The notes: a model not told the origin generated them from the sequence alone. A stretch of DNA of 64,000 nt from CAZYQW01 sp964649825 (GCA_964649825.1 CAZYQW010000044.1:1-64000); one strand, 5' to 3'; counted from the stretch's first letter, positions 34,799 through 44,587 are shown. Made by a program: numbers and translations.

Positions 34799-37564
34799 AT
34801 GCCGACCTCATCGACCGACCCCCTTCCGCGCGCGCTGACCGCGGAGTACGACGGCCTGCGCCGGCTCGCGCTCGCGCTGGCGCGCGACCGGGATCGGGCG
34901 GATGACGCGGTGCAGACCGCGTTCGTGACCGCGCTCGTCCGGGGCCCGGACGAGCCCCGGGCCGCGCGGGGGTGGCTCCGCGTCGTGCTCGCCAACGTCC
35001 TGCGCCAGGACACCCGGTCTCGCGTCCGCCGCCGGGACCGGGAGCGGCGCGCCGGCGTGGACGTCGCCGGCCGGTGCGCGCCGGCCGCGGCGGACGTGGC
35101 GGAGCGGCTCGAGGCCGAGCGGCGGCTCGTCGACGCGCTGCGCGCGCTCGAGGAGCCGTACCGGACCGCGGTCGTGCTGCGCTACTACGACGGCCTTCCA
35201 CCGCGAGTCATCGCGGAGCGGGTGCGAGCGCCGGTGAAGACCGTCCATTCGAGGATCGACCGTGGAATCGCGCGGCTGCGGGCGCACCTCGTCCGCGGCT
35301 CCGGCGACGACCGGGTTCGGAACGGGCTAGCCGTCCCTTGGACCGGGTCGGGGCCGAGCTTGCTCGTTCCGTCGACGGCGGGAGTTCTGCTGATGAGCAC
35401 CAAGCTGAAAGTGGTCGCCGCCGCGACCGTCATGATCGTGGCCGCGTCGCTGGTCGTGTCGACTTTCCGCGATTCCGCGCGGACGGAGATCGAGCGCGGC
35501 GGGCCCGAGCGGACCGAGCCGGTCGTCGAGGGCCGGGACGACGCAAGGCCGGACGTCGTTCGCGAGCTCGAGGTCGCGACCTCGAACGGGTCGCCGACAA
35601 CCGCCGCTGCGCGCGCGGCGCCGAGTGCCGCGGGTCGGCTGACGGTGCGCGTCGTGAAAGCGGGCACCAGCGAGCCGGTCGAGGGGGCCGCGATCCGCGT
35701 CGAACCGATCGGCGTCGACGGCCGCCGCCGCACGCGGCCCTCGGACGCGGCGGGGAGCGCCTCCTTCGAAGTGCAAGGCGACGTGCGCCATCGAGTGACC
35801 GTGACGCCGGGCGCGGCGGCGCGGGCGGGCGGTTTGACGGACCGCAACGTCGCCGAGCTCGAGCCGCTCCGACCCGGCGAGGAGCACGTGGTGGTCGTCA
35901 CGCTGCGTCATCGTCTCGATCTCGTCTTCTACGGGCGGGTCGTGCGCGACGAGGACGGTGCGCCGGTCGAACGCGCGGTCGTGCGTCCGCGTTGGACCGC
36001 GGCCGGCGACGACGCGGCCGGCGTGCCGGCCGTCGAGACCAACCCGGTCGGGTGCTTCGCGATGCCGTTCGCGTCGTGGCGCCTCTGTCACGCGCAAGTC
36101 GAGCACGACGAGTACGGCCCCGCGTTGTGCGCGTTCTCCGGGGTCGAGACCAGCCCGAGCCGGCCGTTCGAGGTGCGGCTCGCGCGCGGCGCCGCGCTCG
36201 AGGTGCACGTCGAGTCCGGTGACCGTGAACGTTCCGAGTTCATCGTCCGAGCGTCGTTCCCCGCGGTCGATCTCGTCCAGCCGGCCGGGAGCGGGGTGTT
36301 CGAGGGGGACTTCGACCGCGAGGCTCGTCCGTCGGGGCCGGGGGGCATCGCGCGACTCCTGCGTCTGCCCGCCGGCGTCGCGTTCGACGTGTGCCTCCGT
36401 GCCGGCGACGAGGTCCTGTGGCAATCGCCGGAGCGGCTGACGCTGGCGCCCGGCGAGATCCGGAGGATCGACGTCGACGTCGCGGCCGGCACGCTCGCAC
36501 AGGGACGGATCACGGACGAGCGCGGCGCGCCGATCGCCGACTGTGCGCTCTGGGCGATCCCCGTCCTCCCTCGACACGAGGACGGCGTCGAGCGCCACCT
36601 CGACGGCGACGACCGCCACGCAGCCCATCGCGTCGCCACGTCCGACCGGGACGGCCGGTTCGTCCTCGGCCGGCTGGCGGCCGGGGAATGGTGGATCGGT
36701 CCGGCTCCGCCGTCGGCGCGGGACGAAAGCGTGGACGCCGACCTCGTTCCGCTCGCCGCGCGCGTCGTGATCGTCGCGTACGAGGCTGAGCGCTGGATCG
36801 AGATCATCGGCCGTCGCGGCCTCTACATCGACGGTTCCGTCGAGACGCCCCCCGGGCTGCACCCGTCGTACGTCGGCGTCTACGCCCAGAGCCGTGATCG
36901 GTTGGGAGACGTCCGAGCGCGCGCCGAGGGCGAGTCGCTCGCGTTCCGGCTCGGTCCGCTCGCTCCCGGCTCGTACGTGGTCGGCACGTGGGCGTCGGAC
37001 GCGTTCGGTATATCCACCCAGGTGGTGGCGAAGGCCGGGCAGAACGCCGTCGTGCTGCGGCTCGGCTTCGGCGGGGCCATCGCGGGGCGGGTCGTCGACG
37101 CGACCGACGGGCGTCCCGTGGAGGCGCACGTCCACCTCTTGATGGCGAACGGTTCGCTCGGCGCGTCGACGGGATCGGACGTGCCCGGTTCGTTCCGCTT
37201 CGTCGACCTGAACCCGGGTCGATTCGACCTTCGCGCCGCCACGCCGGACGGCCGGGTCGCCGTCCTCGAAGGGATCGAGCTTGCGGCGGGCGAGACCAAC
37301 GGCGATCTTCTGCTCGCGGTCGAGCGCGGCGGCCGGATCGCGATCCGCTACGACGGCGGACCCGAGCGTCTCCGGTACCGGATCCTCCGCGGCGGCGCCC
37401 GGTTGAGCGACTCGAAGATCCTGCGCGGGCAGACGTCGATCGATATCGCGCCGGCGGGACCGACGGACGTCCGGCTCTACGGCGGGGAGTTCAGCGAGAC
37501 CCGTCGCGTCGACGTCGTGGCGGGCGAGCTGGTCGAGGTCGAGTTCCGGCCGCCGCCGCCTTGA
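34799..37564 (+). CDS. ECF sigma factor fused to TM helix and Ig-like ectodomain
   Basis: This is one uninterrupted 921-residue frame. Residues 10-75 are sigma region 2 (LTAEYDGLRRLALALARDRD, then ADDAVQTAFVTALV) and 105-168 are region 4 (LEEPYRTAVVLRYYDGLPPRVI). Residues 203-222 form a single TM helix (LKVVAAATVMIVAASLVVST). The remaining 700 residues are carboxypeptidase-regulatory/CnaB-like beta domains (for example GRVVRDEDGAPVERAVVRP, GRVVDATDGRPVEAHVHL). This would tether a sigma factor to the membrane with a large outside domain. An internal ATG at 35393 (Met199) just before the TM helix has GGGAG eight bases upstream, so a second, sigma-free product is possible. It is divergent from tig. 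The start at 34799 has a weak ribosome site. Confidence 0.85.
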   Translation: MPTSSTDPLPRALTAEYDGLRRLALALARDRDRADDAVQTAFVTALVRGPDEPRAARGWLRVVLANVLRQDTRSRVRRRDRERRAGVDVAGRCAPAAADVAERLEAERRLVDALRALEEPYRTAVVLRYYDGLPPRVIAERVRAPVKTVHSRIDRGIARLRAHLVRGSGDDRVRNGLAVPWTGSGPSLLVPSTAGVLLMSTKLKVVAAATVMIVAASLVVSTFRDSARTEIERGGPERTEPVVEGRDDARPDVVRELEVATSNGSPTTAAARAAPSAAGRLTVRVVKAGTSEPVEGAAIRVEPIGVDGRRRTRPSDAAGSASFEVQGDVRHRVTVTPGAAARAGGLTDRNVAELEPLRPGEEHVVVVTLRHRLDLVFYGRVVRDEDGAPVERAVVRPRWTAAGDDAAGVPAVETNPVGCFAMPFASWRLCHAQVEHDEYGPALCAFSGVETSPSRPFEVRLARGAALEVHVESGDRERSEFIVRASFPAVDLVQPAGSGVFEGDFDREARPSGPGGIARLLRLPAGVAFDVCLRAGDEVLWQSPERLTLAPGEIRRIDVDVAAGTLAQGRITDERGAPIADCALWAIPVLPRHEDGVERHLDGDDRHAAHRVATSDRDGRFVLGRLAAGEWWIGPAPPSARDESVDADLVPLAARVVIVAYEAERWIEIIGRRGLYIDGSVETPPGLHPSYVGVYAQSRDRLGDVRARAEGESLAFRLGPLAPGSYVVGTWASDAFGISTQVVAKAGQNAVVLRLGFGGAIAGRVVDATDGRPVEAHVHLLMANGSLGASTGSDVPGSFRFVDLNPGRFDLRAATPDGRVAVLEGIELAAGETNGDLLLAVERGGRIAIRYDGGPERLRYRILRGGARLSDSKILRGQTSIDIAPAGPTDVRLYGGEFSETRRVDVVAGELVEVEFRPPPP

Positions 37565-37642
37565 GGGCGGGTTGCGCCCGCGGCCGGGCGCTCGTAGACG
37601 TCACGCCAGGACCTGCCTTCCGCGTGAAGTCGGCGGAGGAAC

Positions 37643-38290
37643 TCAGCTCGACGCGCCGAGCCGCGCGATCAGGGCGGTCGTCGCCTGACCCACGCCGATC
37701 GCTCCCGCGATCCCGTACGCGACGAGCGTCCAAAAGATCCCGAGGAGCGCGACGTGGTGGACCGCGAACGGGAAGCGGACGGGCGCCGGCGCGTGGTGGG
37801 GGATCGGCTTCACGAACCGGTACGCGACGACGGTCGCCAGCGCCGTCAATCCGAGAACGCCCTCGAGGATGATCACGTTCACGTCGTGCGGGACCGCGTT
37901 CGGGACGTCGAGGGTGCGCGCGACCTCGGCGCCGACGTAGTAGCCGATCGACCCGAACACGATGGCGCGGAGCGGCCATGCGAAGCGCTGCGTGAAGGTG
38001 AGGAACTTCGCGGCGGACTCACGCTTTTGGTCGGTGTAGCAGTGGAAGACGCGCTCCGTCCCGCCCGACACGACGCGGTAGCCGCAGCCGGGGGCGATCT
38101 CCGCGCCCGTCCAGAGGCAGCGCCGGTCGATCGTTCGGTCGATGAACGGGTCGGCCAGGAAACGATGTCCGAACAGGAGCAGGACGGCGACCACGATCGA
38201 CCCGAGAGGATGGACCGGCTGCGCAAGCAGCAGATACAGGGCGGCGGGCACGACGAGGAAGAGGAGGAGCCCCTCGAATCGAAGACGCAT
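37643..38290 (-). CDS. Integral membrane protein of unknown function
   Basis: This 215-residue protein has AGGGAG before its ATG. Several TM helices are visible: residues 5-23 and 28-42 near the N-terminus, 107-122, 139-157 and 178-200. A loop between helices 2 and 3 carries Cys residues (RRCLWTGAEIAPGCGYRVV, then VFHCYTD), which might form a metal or disulfide site. I do not recognise the family. It stands alone, convergent with the sigma-fusion gene and divergent from lysS. Confidence 0.65.
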   Translation of the reverse strand: MRLRFEGLLLFLVVPAALYLLLAQPVHPLGSIVVAVLLLFGHRFLADPFIDRTIDRRCLWTGAEIAPGCGYRVVSGGTERVFHCYTDQKRESAAKFLTFTQRFAWPLRAIVFGSIGYYVGAEVARTLDVPNAVPHDVNVIILEGVLGLTALATVVAYRFVKPIPHHAPAPVRFPFAVHHVALLGIFWTLVAYGIAGAIGVGQATTALIARLGASS

Positions 38291-38417
38291 TCTCGACTCC
38301 CTGACACAGAGGGTCGGAAGCATACGCTCCAATCGGTGCACTTGAAGGGAGTTTGCCACTCCATAAGATCAGGAATTTCGTCACCGTCCCACGCTTCCGG
38401 GTTCGAAGGAGCAGCAA

Positions 38418-39896
38418 ATGGCCGATCCGATTCCCCAGGAGCGTCTCAACAAGCTCGAGTTGTACCGGGCCGCCGGGATCGATCCGTTTCCCAAGCGGTT
38501 TCCGCGCCGTGATGAAGCGCGCGAGATGATCGCGAAGCTGCGAGAATCGCACCGCGAGGGCGAGGAGCGGCCCGCGATCGTGGCCGGACGCGTCGCGTCG
38601 TTCCGCAACTTCGGCAAGGCGTGCTTCTTCGACGTCAAGGACCAGACCGGCAAGATCCAGGTCTACATGCAACGCGAACGGATTGGCGACGAGCCGTACA
38701 AGCTGCTGCGCAAGGCGATCGATCTGAACGACTGGGTCGGAGTGCGCGGGGTCCTTTCGGTGACGCAGAAGGGCGAGCTGACGGTGTTCGCGGATGAAGT
38801 CGTGCCGCTTTGCAAGTCGTTCCGCTCGCCGCCCGAGAAGTGGCACGGCCTGCAGGACGTCGAGACGCGCTACCGGCGGCGCCACGTCGACCTCGCGGTG
38901 AACGACGACGTCCTTGCCACGTTCCAGCTCCGCTCGCGCGTGGTCTCCGAGCTGCGCCGCTTCCTCGACGACCGCGGGTTTCTCGAGGTCGAGACCCCGG
39001 TCCTTCATCAGATCGCCGGCGGCGCCGCGGCGCGGCCGTTCCATACCCACCACAACGCGCTCGACATGCCGCTCACGCTGAGGATCGCGCTCGAGCTGCA
39101 CCTGAAGCGCCTCCTCGTGGGCGGGATGGAGCGCGTCTACGAGATCGGCCGCGTCTTTCGCAACGAGGGGATCGACACCCGGCACAATCCCGAGTTCACG
39201 ATGCTCGAGCTCTACTGGGCGTTCGTGGACTACGAGGACGTGATGAGGTTGTGGGAGGACCTGCTCGGGCACCTCGCGCGCGCCATCCGCGGCACGACCC
39301 AATTGAAGTGGGGAGAGGTGGACATCAGCCTCGAGCCGCCGTTCGCCCGCGTCCGGTACGAGGACCTCCTGAGGGAGCACGCAGGCGTGGAGCTCGATGA
39401 CGAGGCGGCGGTCCGTCGCCGGTGCGAGGAGGTCGGGCTCGATCATCGCGGCAAGTCGCACCACAAGGCCGCGAACGACTTGTTCGAGGAGTTCTGCGAG
39501 CGGACGCTGATCCAGCCGACCTTCGTCACCGACTACCCGCGCGGGATCACGACGCTCGCGAAGTGGGTCGAGCGCGACGGCAAGCGTGCCGAACGATTCG
39601 AGCTGTTCGTGAATGGGCTCGAGCTCGCCAACGCGTTCTCGGAGATGAACGACGCGCTGGAACAGCGGCGCATCCTGGAGGCGCAGGTGCTCGAGAAGGA
39701 CCCGGAGAATCCGCCGGAAGTGGACGAGGACTTCCTCGGTGCGCTCGAGTACGGGATGCCGCCGGCCGGCGGCATCGGGATGGGAGTCGATCGACTCGTG
39801 ATGCTGCTCGCTGATCGAGCGAGCATCCGCGACGTCGTCCTCTTCCCGCTCCTGCGGCGAGAGGCCGCCGGCGCTTCCGCGCCCGACGGGGACTGA
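38418..39896 (+). CDS. lysS: Lysyl-tRNA synthetase (class II)
   Basis: This 492-residue class II enzyme charges tRNA-Lys. The N-terminal OB-fold binds the anticodon (VAGRVASFRNFGKACFFDVKD). The catalytic domain shows motif 1 (FLEVETPVLHQIAGGAAARPF), motif 2 (RVFRNEGIDTRHNPEFTMLE) and motif 3 (GGIGMGVDRLVML). AAGGAG lies just before the ATG. Its stop overlaps the start of the following LolC/E-like gene by one base, so the synthetase leads an operon with lipoprotein-export genes. Confidence 0.97.
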   Translation: MADPIPQERLNKLELYRAAGIDPFPKRFPRRDEAREMIAKLRESHREGEERPAIVAGRVASFRNFGKACFFDVKDQTGKIQVYMQRERIGDEPYKLLRKAIDLNDWVGVRGVLSVTQKGELTVFADEVVPLCKSFRSPPEKWHGLQDVETRYRRRHVDLAVNDDVLATFQLRSRVVSELRRFLDDRGFLEVETPVLHQIAGGAAARPFHTHHNALDMPLTLRIALELHLKRLLVGGMERVYEIGRVFRNEGIDTRHNPEFTMLELYWAFVDYEDVMRLWEDLLGHLARAIRGTTQLKWGEVDISLEPPFARVRYEDLLREHAGVELDDEAAVRRRCEEVGLDHRGKSHHKAANDLFEEFCERTLIQPTFVTDYPRGITTLAKWVERDGKRAERFELFVNGLELANAFSEMNDALEQRRILEAQVLEKDPENPPEVDEDFLGALEYGMPPAGGIGMGVDRLVMLLADRASIRDVVLFPLLRREAAGASAPDGD

Positions 39897-41245
39897 TGTA
39901 TCGCATCTTCCTCGCGCTCCGGTACCTGTGGTCGCGTCCGATCTCGTGGGTCTCGATGGTCGGGATCTGGCTTTCGGTCACGGCGCTGATCGCGACCATC
40001 TCGATCATGACCGGGTTCCTGCGCGAGACGCGGACGATGATCCGCGGCACGACGTCGGACTTCGTGCTGACGCCGCGGCGGACGTTCGAGGATGGCGAAC
40101 TCGCCAAGGCGGCCCCGACCTTCCGCGAGGTCGCCGCCGCCGTCGACGACGCGCCGGGCGTGGCGGGGTTGAGCCCGCACCTCCTTCGTCCCGCGCTGAT
40201 CCGCAACGCGAAGATCTCGCCCGACATCCAGGGGAACCGGCGGTACTTCGACCTGAACTTCGTCCAGCTCGTCGGCGTCGACCCGGAGCTAGAGCCGAGT
40301 GCGACCGACTTCGGCGACTACGTCCGCAACCTGCCGATGGCCGGCGAGCCGCCCGACGACCCATCGGACCCGTTCCACGTCGACCCGGCGAAGGTCCCGG
40401 CCCGGGTCCGCAACCAGGACTTGCCGACCCTCCTGATCGGCGAGAAGTTGTACGAGTGGTACGGCGTGACCAAAGGCGACGTCATCACCCTGGTCACTCT
40501 GCCGGACGAGGTGAACGTCCAGGAGCTCGCCCCGCTCTCGCAGCGGTTCATCGTCGCCGGAGCGTTCCGTACCGGACATTTCGAGTTCGACCGGTCGGTC
40601 GTCTTCTGTCGGATCGAGGACGCGCGCGCGTTCGCCGAGACTTCGACCGAGGCGAGCGAGATCTGTCTGCAGGTCGAACCGGACGCGGACGTGGAGACCG
40701 TGCGACGCGAGCTCCGAGCCCGTCTGGTCGCGAGCGACCTGAACGTCGAGGTCGAGACGTGGGAGGACAGGAATGCCAAGTTCCTCGGAGCGGTCGAGAA
40801 CGAGCGCTCGATCCTCGGCATTCTGCTCTTCTTCTTCGTCGCGGTCGCGTGCTTCAACGTCTTCGCCACGATCACGATCATGGTGACCGACAAGACGAAG
40901 GACATCGGCGTGCTGAACACGATCGGCGCGACGCGCCGCGGCGTGCTCGCCGTCTTCCTCTGGTGCGGCGGAGCGATGTCGTTCTCGAGCTCGATCCTCG
41001 GTTGCGCGACCGGCGTGCTGCTCGCGATCAATATCAATCACGTGAACGACGCCCTCGCGGCCGTCACCGGCGAGCGGATCTTCAACGAGGAGGTCTACCT
41101 GTTCCGACAGATCCCCGTGGACGTCCAGCCTTGGTTCGTGGTGGTCGTGTTCATCTCGACGAACCTCTTCGCCGTTCTCTGCGCGCTGCTGCCGGCGCTC
41201 AGGGCGGCTCGCATGGATCCGGTGAAGGCGCTTCGTTATGAGTGA
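39896..41245 (+). CDS. Lipoprotein-releasing ABC permease (LolC/E family)
   Basis: This 449-residue permease has the MacB/LolC layout: one TM helix near residues 17-39 (MVGIWLSVTALIATISIMTGF) and a 240-residue periplasmic domain. Three more TM helices follow (ILLFFFVAVACFNVFATITIM; GVLAVFLWCGGAMSF; VVVVFISTNLFAVLCALL). It ends with the FtsX-type tail AARMDPVKALRYE. With the ATPase downstream (overlap 8 bp) it should extract outer-membrane lipoproteins from the inner membrane. A single permease gene suggests a homodimer (LolF-like) rather than LolC plus LolE. Confidence 0.88.
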   Translation: MYRIFLALRYLWSRPISWVSMVGIWLSVTALIATISIMTGFLRETRTMIRGTTSDFVLTPRRTFEDGELAKAAPTFREVAAAVDDAPGVAGLSPHLLRPALIRNAKISPDIQGNRRYFDLNFVQLVGVDPELEPSATDFGDYVRNLPMAGEPPDDPSDPFHVDPAKVPARVRNQDLPTLLIGEKLYEWYGVTKGDVITLVTLPDEVNVQELAPLSQRFIVAGAFRTGHFEFDRSVVFCRIEDARAFAETSTEASEICLQVEPDADVETVRRELRARLVASDLNVEVETWEDRNAKFLGAVENERSILGILLFFFVAVACFNVFATITIMVTDKTKDIGVLNTIGATRRGVLAVFLWCGGAMSFSSSILGCATGVLLAININHVNDALAAVTGERIFNEEVYLFRQIPVDVQPWFVVVVFISTNLFAVLCALLPALRAARMDPVKALRYE

Positions 41246-41939
41246 ACCGATTCTCGAGGCGAAGGGCCTGTTCAAGAGCTACGTGATGGGTCGTGAGACG
41301 CTCGACGTCCTGCGAGGCGTCGACGTGACGGTGGCCGCCGGCGAGGTGCTCTCGATCGTCGGATCGTCCGGGGCGGGCAAGTCGACTCTGCTCCACCTGC
41401 TCGGTCTGCTCGACCGTCCGACCCGTGGCGAGGTCCTGTTCCGCGGCCGCTCGATGGGGGGGGTGCGGGCGGCCGAGCTTGCTCGCGTCCGGCGGGAGCA
41501 CATCGGCTTCGTCTTCCAGTTCTATCACCTGATCCACGAGCTGACCGCGCTCGAGAACGTCCTGCTGGCGCGGATGCTCGATCACTCCACGTTCGAGTGG
41601 TTGCGCGTGAGGCGGGCGGAACGGGAGCGCGCGACCGAGCAGCTCGCCGCCCTCGGCCTGCAGGACCGCTTGCGCCACCGGCCGACCGAGTTGTCGGGCG
41701 GGGAGCGCCAGCGCGTGGCGATCGCGCGCGCATTGGTCTCCGACCCCGACGTCATGCTTTGCGACGAACCGACCGGGAACCTCGACGAGCGGACCGCCGC
41801 CGAGATCGCCGACCTCCTGTTCGCGCTCAACGAGACGACGAAGAAGACGTTCGTCCTCGTCACGCACGACCGCGACCTCGCGCAGCGTGGCGGTCGCGTG
41901 CTCACGCTGCACGCGGGGAGGATCGAAGAGGAACGATAG
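41238..41939 (+). CDS. lolD: Lipoprotein-releasing ABC ATPase LolD
   Basis: This 233-residue ATPase has Walker A GSSGAGKST, Q-loop FVFQFYHLI, signature LSGGERQRVAIARAL, Walker B VMLCDEPTGNLD and the switch His in LVTHDRDLA. These are the features of the LolD/MacB/FtsE group. It overlaps its permease gene by 8 bp, so the pair forms one transporter. Their presence supports a diderm cell with lipoproteins, consistent with the several lipobox proteins in the window. Confidence 0.93.
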   Translation: MSEPILEAKGLFKSYVMGRETLDVLRGVDVTVAAGEVLSIVGSSGAGKSTLLHLLGLLDRPTRGEVLFRGRSMGGVRAAELARVRREHIGFVFQFYHLIHELTALENVLLARMLDHSTFEWLRVRRAERERATEQLAALGLQDRLRHRPTELSGGERQRVAIARALVSDPDVMLCDEPTGNLDERTAAEIADLLFALNETTKKTFVLVTHDRDLAQRGGRVLTLHAGRIEEER

Positions 41940-42117
41940 AGGGACGCCCGGCGCGGGAAGAACCCCGATCATTCCCCGATCACGTCGGATTTCGCACGCG
42001 ACGTTTCGTCGAATGTCGCGTCAATGGTACTCGATGACCCTGTGCGAAGAAGTCTTCGACCTGAACCTCGACGCTCGACCTCGAGCCGGGCCGCGTCAAC
42101 GTCATCCGGTGGTGAGC

Positions 42118-43851
42118 ATGTCACGGCACGACTCTCTCTGCGTTCTTCTCGTCCTGTTCGTGTTCGGCTCGGCGGCTGGTGCGCGGCCGGACGTTCGCTA
42201 TCGGATCGCCGTCGATCCCGATTCTCGGCCGGCGCGCTGGCTCGTCGAGGTGGAGATCGACGAGATCGCGGCCGGCGATCGGCTGCGGCTGCAGGACTGG
42301 GGCGAGTGGACCCGGGTGGACCCGAGCTACCTGGTCGACCTCGAGTCGAAGCCAGCGATTCGACGCGATCCGGACGATCCGCAGTGCTTCCTCGTCGACG
42401 CGCCGCGACGATGGAACGGCTCGGTCCGCCTCCGCTTCGCGATCCCCACCATCGAGGTCGGCACCTCCGAGTACGAGCGTCACGGACTCTTGCCCGCGTT
42501 CCATCGCGGTGAGAGATGGATGCTCGGCTACTCGGCCAACACGCTGATCGACGTCGTCCGCGCGGACGGGACGATCGTGTTCGCCGACCGGACGCTCGAG
42601 CTGATCGTCCCCCCTGACTGGACGATCGTGTCGGGATGGGGCGGCGTCTCGAAGCACCGCCAGCGCGTCACGATCGCGCAGGACGCGGACAACACGCTCT
42701 TCGCGTTCGGGAAACCGAGCGCGCTCCATCGCGGCTCGAGGCGCGGCGTCACGATCGAGATCGCGCAGTTCGGTGACGGCGCCGACGTTACCCCCACGCT
42801 GTTCGACCTGGCCGCGCGGCTCGTTCCCGAATACGGCGAGAACACCGGCCGTCGCATCGATCGTCCGGTGCGTTTCGTCGTCACCAAGGCGGGCAGCGGC
42901 GGCAACCGGACGGACGGCGCGATCTGCATCCGTTCGAGCGCGATGGACCCCGCCGAGATCACGTCTCCCTACACCGTCCATTTCATCGCGCACGAGTCGT
43001 TCCACGACTGGCTCGGCGGGTTCTTGACGACCGACGACGACTCTCTCGTCTGGTTCGTCGAGGGGTTCACCGACTACGTCTCGCTCTGGCACTGCGCCTC
43101 GATCGGCCTCGTCGAGCGCGAGTGGTTCGCCGAGCGGATCCTGCGGATCGAGGAGGAGCTCCGTCAGAACCCGGTGTTCGGGAAGGTGTCGTTCGCGGAT
43201 CGGAGCGTGCGGTGGCGGGAGGGTGCGAACGAGGAGGTCGCCTACAAAGGGGGCTGCCTCCTCGCGTTCCACCTGGACGTGGCGCTGCGTGAACAGGGCC
43301 GTACCGGAGTGATCGAGCTGATCTCGGACCTCCTGAAGGAGGACGGTGGCGTCTACGCGCCGGAGTCGATCGAGAGGTGGCTCGCGAGCAAGGGACTCGA
43401 GGAGTTCCACGGACGGCACGTGGTGGGTCGCGAACTCCCGCCGGCCGCCGCCGCGCTGACCCGGGTCGGCTTCTCCCGATCGCGGGTCGACGCGACGCTC
43501 ACGTACTTCGGCATCGAGACCGACTCCGGCGTCGACTGGGGCACGGTCGTGTCCATCGATCCGGACGGACCGGCTGCGACGGTCGACGTGCAACCCGGGG
43601 ACTCGATCACGGGCTACTTCCCGACCCGCGCGCGTCCGCCCCGCATCGCGGAGAGCGTCGTCACGCGGTATCGATTCGGGCTCGATCGGTTCGAGCCGAA
43701 CCAGGAAGGAACCTACATCGGTCGCCGGCGTGGCGAGGACGACGACCGGCGGATCGACCTCCAGCCGCGCGTGATCCCGGGCGGGTACCACGACGCGATG
43801 ACGGCCGACCCGGAGCGAACCGCGGCGTTCTTTCGGTTCGCGCCTCGCTGA
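42118..43851 (+). CDS. Exported M61-like (gluzincin) metallopeptidase
   Basis: This 577-residue protein starts at ATG 42118 (GGTGAG upstream) with a signal peptide (residues 6-22). An N-terminal beta domain precedes a thermolysin-like catalytic domain. The zinc motif is HESFH at residues 292-296, and the third ligand Glu315 is in VEGFTDY 19 residues later, the HExxH-(18)-E pattern of M1/M61 peptidases. Near residues 480-500 a PDZ-like segment follows (VVSIDPDGPAATVDVQPGDSI). M61 enzymes are aminopeptidases, often acting on glycine-rich or acidic peptides. It lies 178 bp after lolD. Confidence 0.85.
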   Translation: MSRHDSLCVLLVLFVFGSAAGARPDVRYRIAVDPDSRPARWLVEVEIDEIAAGDRLRLQDWGEWTRVDPSYLVDLESKPAIRRDPDDPQCFLVDAPRRWNGSVRLRFAIPTIEVGTSEYERHGLLPAFHRGERWMLGYSANTLIDVVRADGTIVFADRTLELIVPPDWTIVSGWGGVSKHRQRVTIAQDADNTLFAFGKPSALHRGSRRGVTIEIAQFGDGADVTPTLFDLAARLVPEYGENTGRRIDRPVRFVVTKAGSGGNRTDGAICIRSSAMDPAEITSPYTVHFIAHESFHDWLGGFLTTDDDSLVWFVEGFTDYVSLWHCASIGLVEREWFAERILRIEEELRQNPVFGKVSFADRSVRWREGANEEVAYKGGCLLAFHLDVALREQGRTGVIELISDLLKEDGGVYAPESIERWLASKGLEEFHGRHVVGRELPPAAAALTRVGFSRSRVDATLTYFGIETDSGVDWGTVVSIDPDGPAATVDVQPGDSITGYFPTRARPPRIAESVVTRYRFGLDRFEPNQEGTYIGRRRGEDDDRRIDLQPRVIPGGYHDAMTADPERTAAFFRFAPR

Positions 43852-43928
43852 CGCCGGCGCCGCGACGACGGAGCGAGAGAGCCCGCCGCCCGCGCCTCTT
43901 GGCGGCGGAGGAGCGCTGGCGGACGTCG

Positions 43929-44573
43929 CTACCGGCCCAGGTCTTCCAGGCCCCTCGGGGGACCGAGCAGTTCGCGGAGCAGGATCGCCTGCTTCATCGC
44001 GCGGCGGTTCCGGAGGACGGCGGCGAGGCCGGCCTGGCCGCGCGACGAGCGCGCCACCACGAGCCGGCGCGGCGCCGGCTTCGGTTGCCGGCTCTGCTGG
44101 CTCGGTAGCCGAGCCGAGACGAGGTGCTGAAGGTCGGTGTGCAGGCCCTCGATCGGAATGTGGAGGTGCTTCACCTCCACCACCGCATCGGCCGGCTTCG
44201 GCGGCAGCGGCGCGGGTCGCGATGGAGGGGCGAACGATGGTGGCGAGCTCGCGGCCTTCGGGGCGGGCGGGACCGGCCGGGCCGGGCCCGCCCGCCCCGA
44301 AGGCCGCTCCGCCTTCTGTTGCTCGAAGAACTCGCGGACGCGACGCTCGAGGTCGTTCTGCGGAGTGGAACGCGGTGGGCTCCGACTCGGCTCGACCTTC
44401 GGCATGACGATCGTCCTCGACTCGCGCTCCCTCTTCTTCTTCTGGTCGCGCGCCTGTTTGATCGCCGGCAGGATCGCGGCGCCGAGGAAGATCACGAGAT
44501 AGAACAGGTTCCCGAGGTTGTCGAGGAGCTGATCGATCGGGTTCTGGGCCTGGAGGAGCGATGTGAACGACAC
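43929..44573 (-). CDS. Single-pass membrane protein of the FloA operon
   Basis: This 214-residue protein starts at GTG with GAGG upstream. It has one TM helix near residues 16-40 (LDNLGNLFYLVIFLGAAILPAI). A Lys/Arg-rich juxtamembrane stretch, a long Pro/Ala linker, and basic helical C-terminal segments follow (RRAMKQAILLRELLGPPRGL). There is no known domain. It lies 14 bp downstream of floA, in the same operon. A role in the flotillin/NfeD membrane microdomain is inferred from position only. Confidence 0.6.
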   Translation of the reverse strand: MSFTSLLQAQNPIDQLLDNLGNLFYLVIFLGAAILPAIKQARDQKKKRERESRTIVMPKVEPSRSPPRSTPQNDLERRVREFFEQQKAERPSGRAGPARPVPPAPKAASSPPSFAPPSRPAPLPPKPADAVVEVKHLHIPIEGLHTDLQHLVSARLPSQQSRQPKPAPRRLVVARSSRGQAGLAAVLRNRRAMKQAILLRELLGPPRGLEDLGR

Positions 44574-44587
44574 GGCGGGCCTCGACG

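Noticed and set aside
37564..37580. GGGCG-GGTTG-CGCCC hairpin after the sigma-fusion gene as a terminator
   Set aside because: There is no T-run after the stem; in this GC content a 5-bp hairpin is expected by chance.
38347..38361. GGAGT-TTGCC-ACTCC hairpin before lysS as a riboswitch or T-box
   Set aside because: Only 5 bp, and no T-box or lysine-riboswitch consensus nearby.
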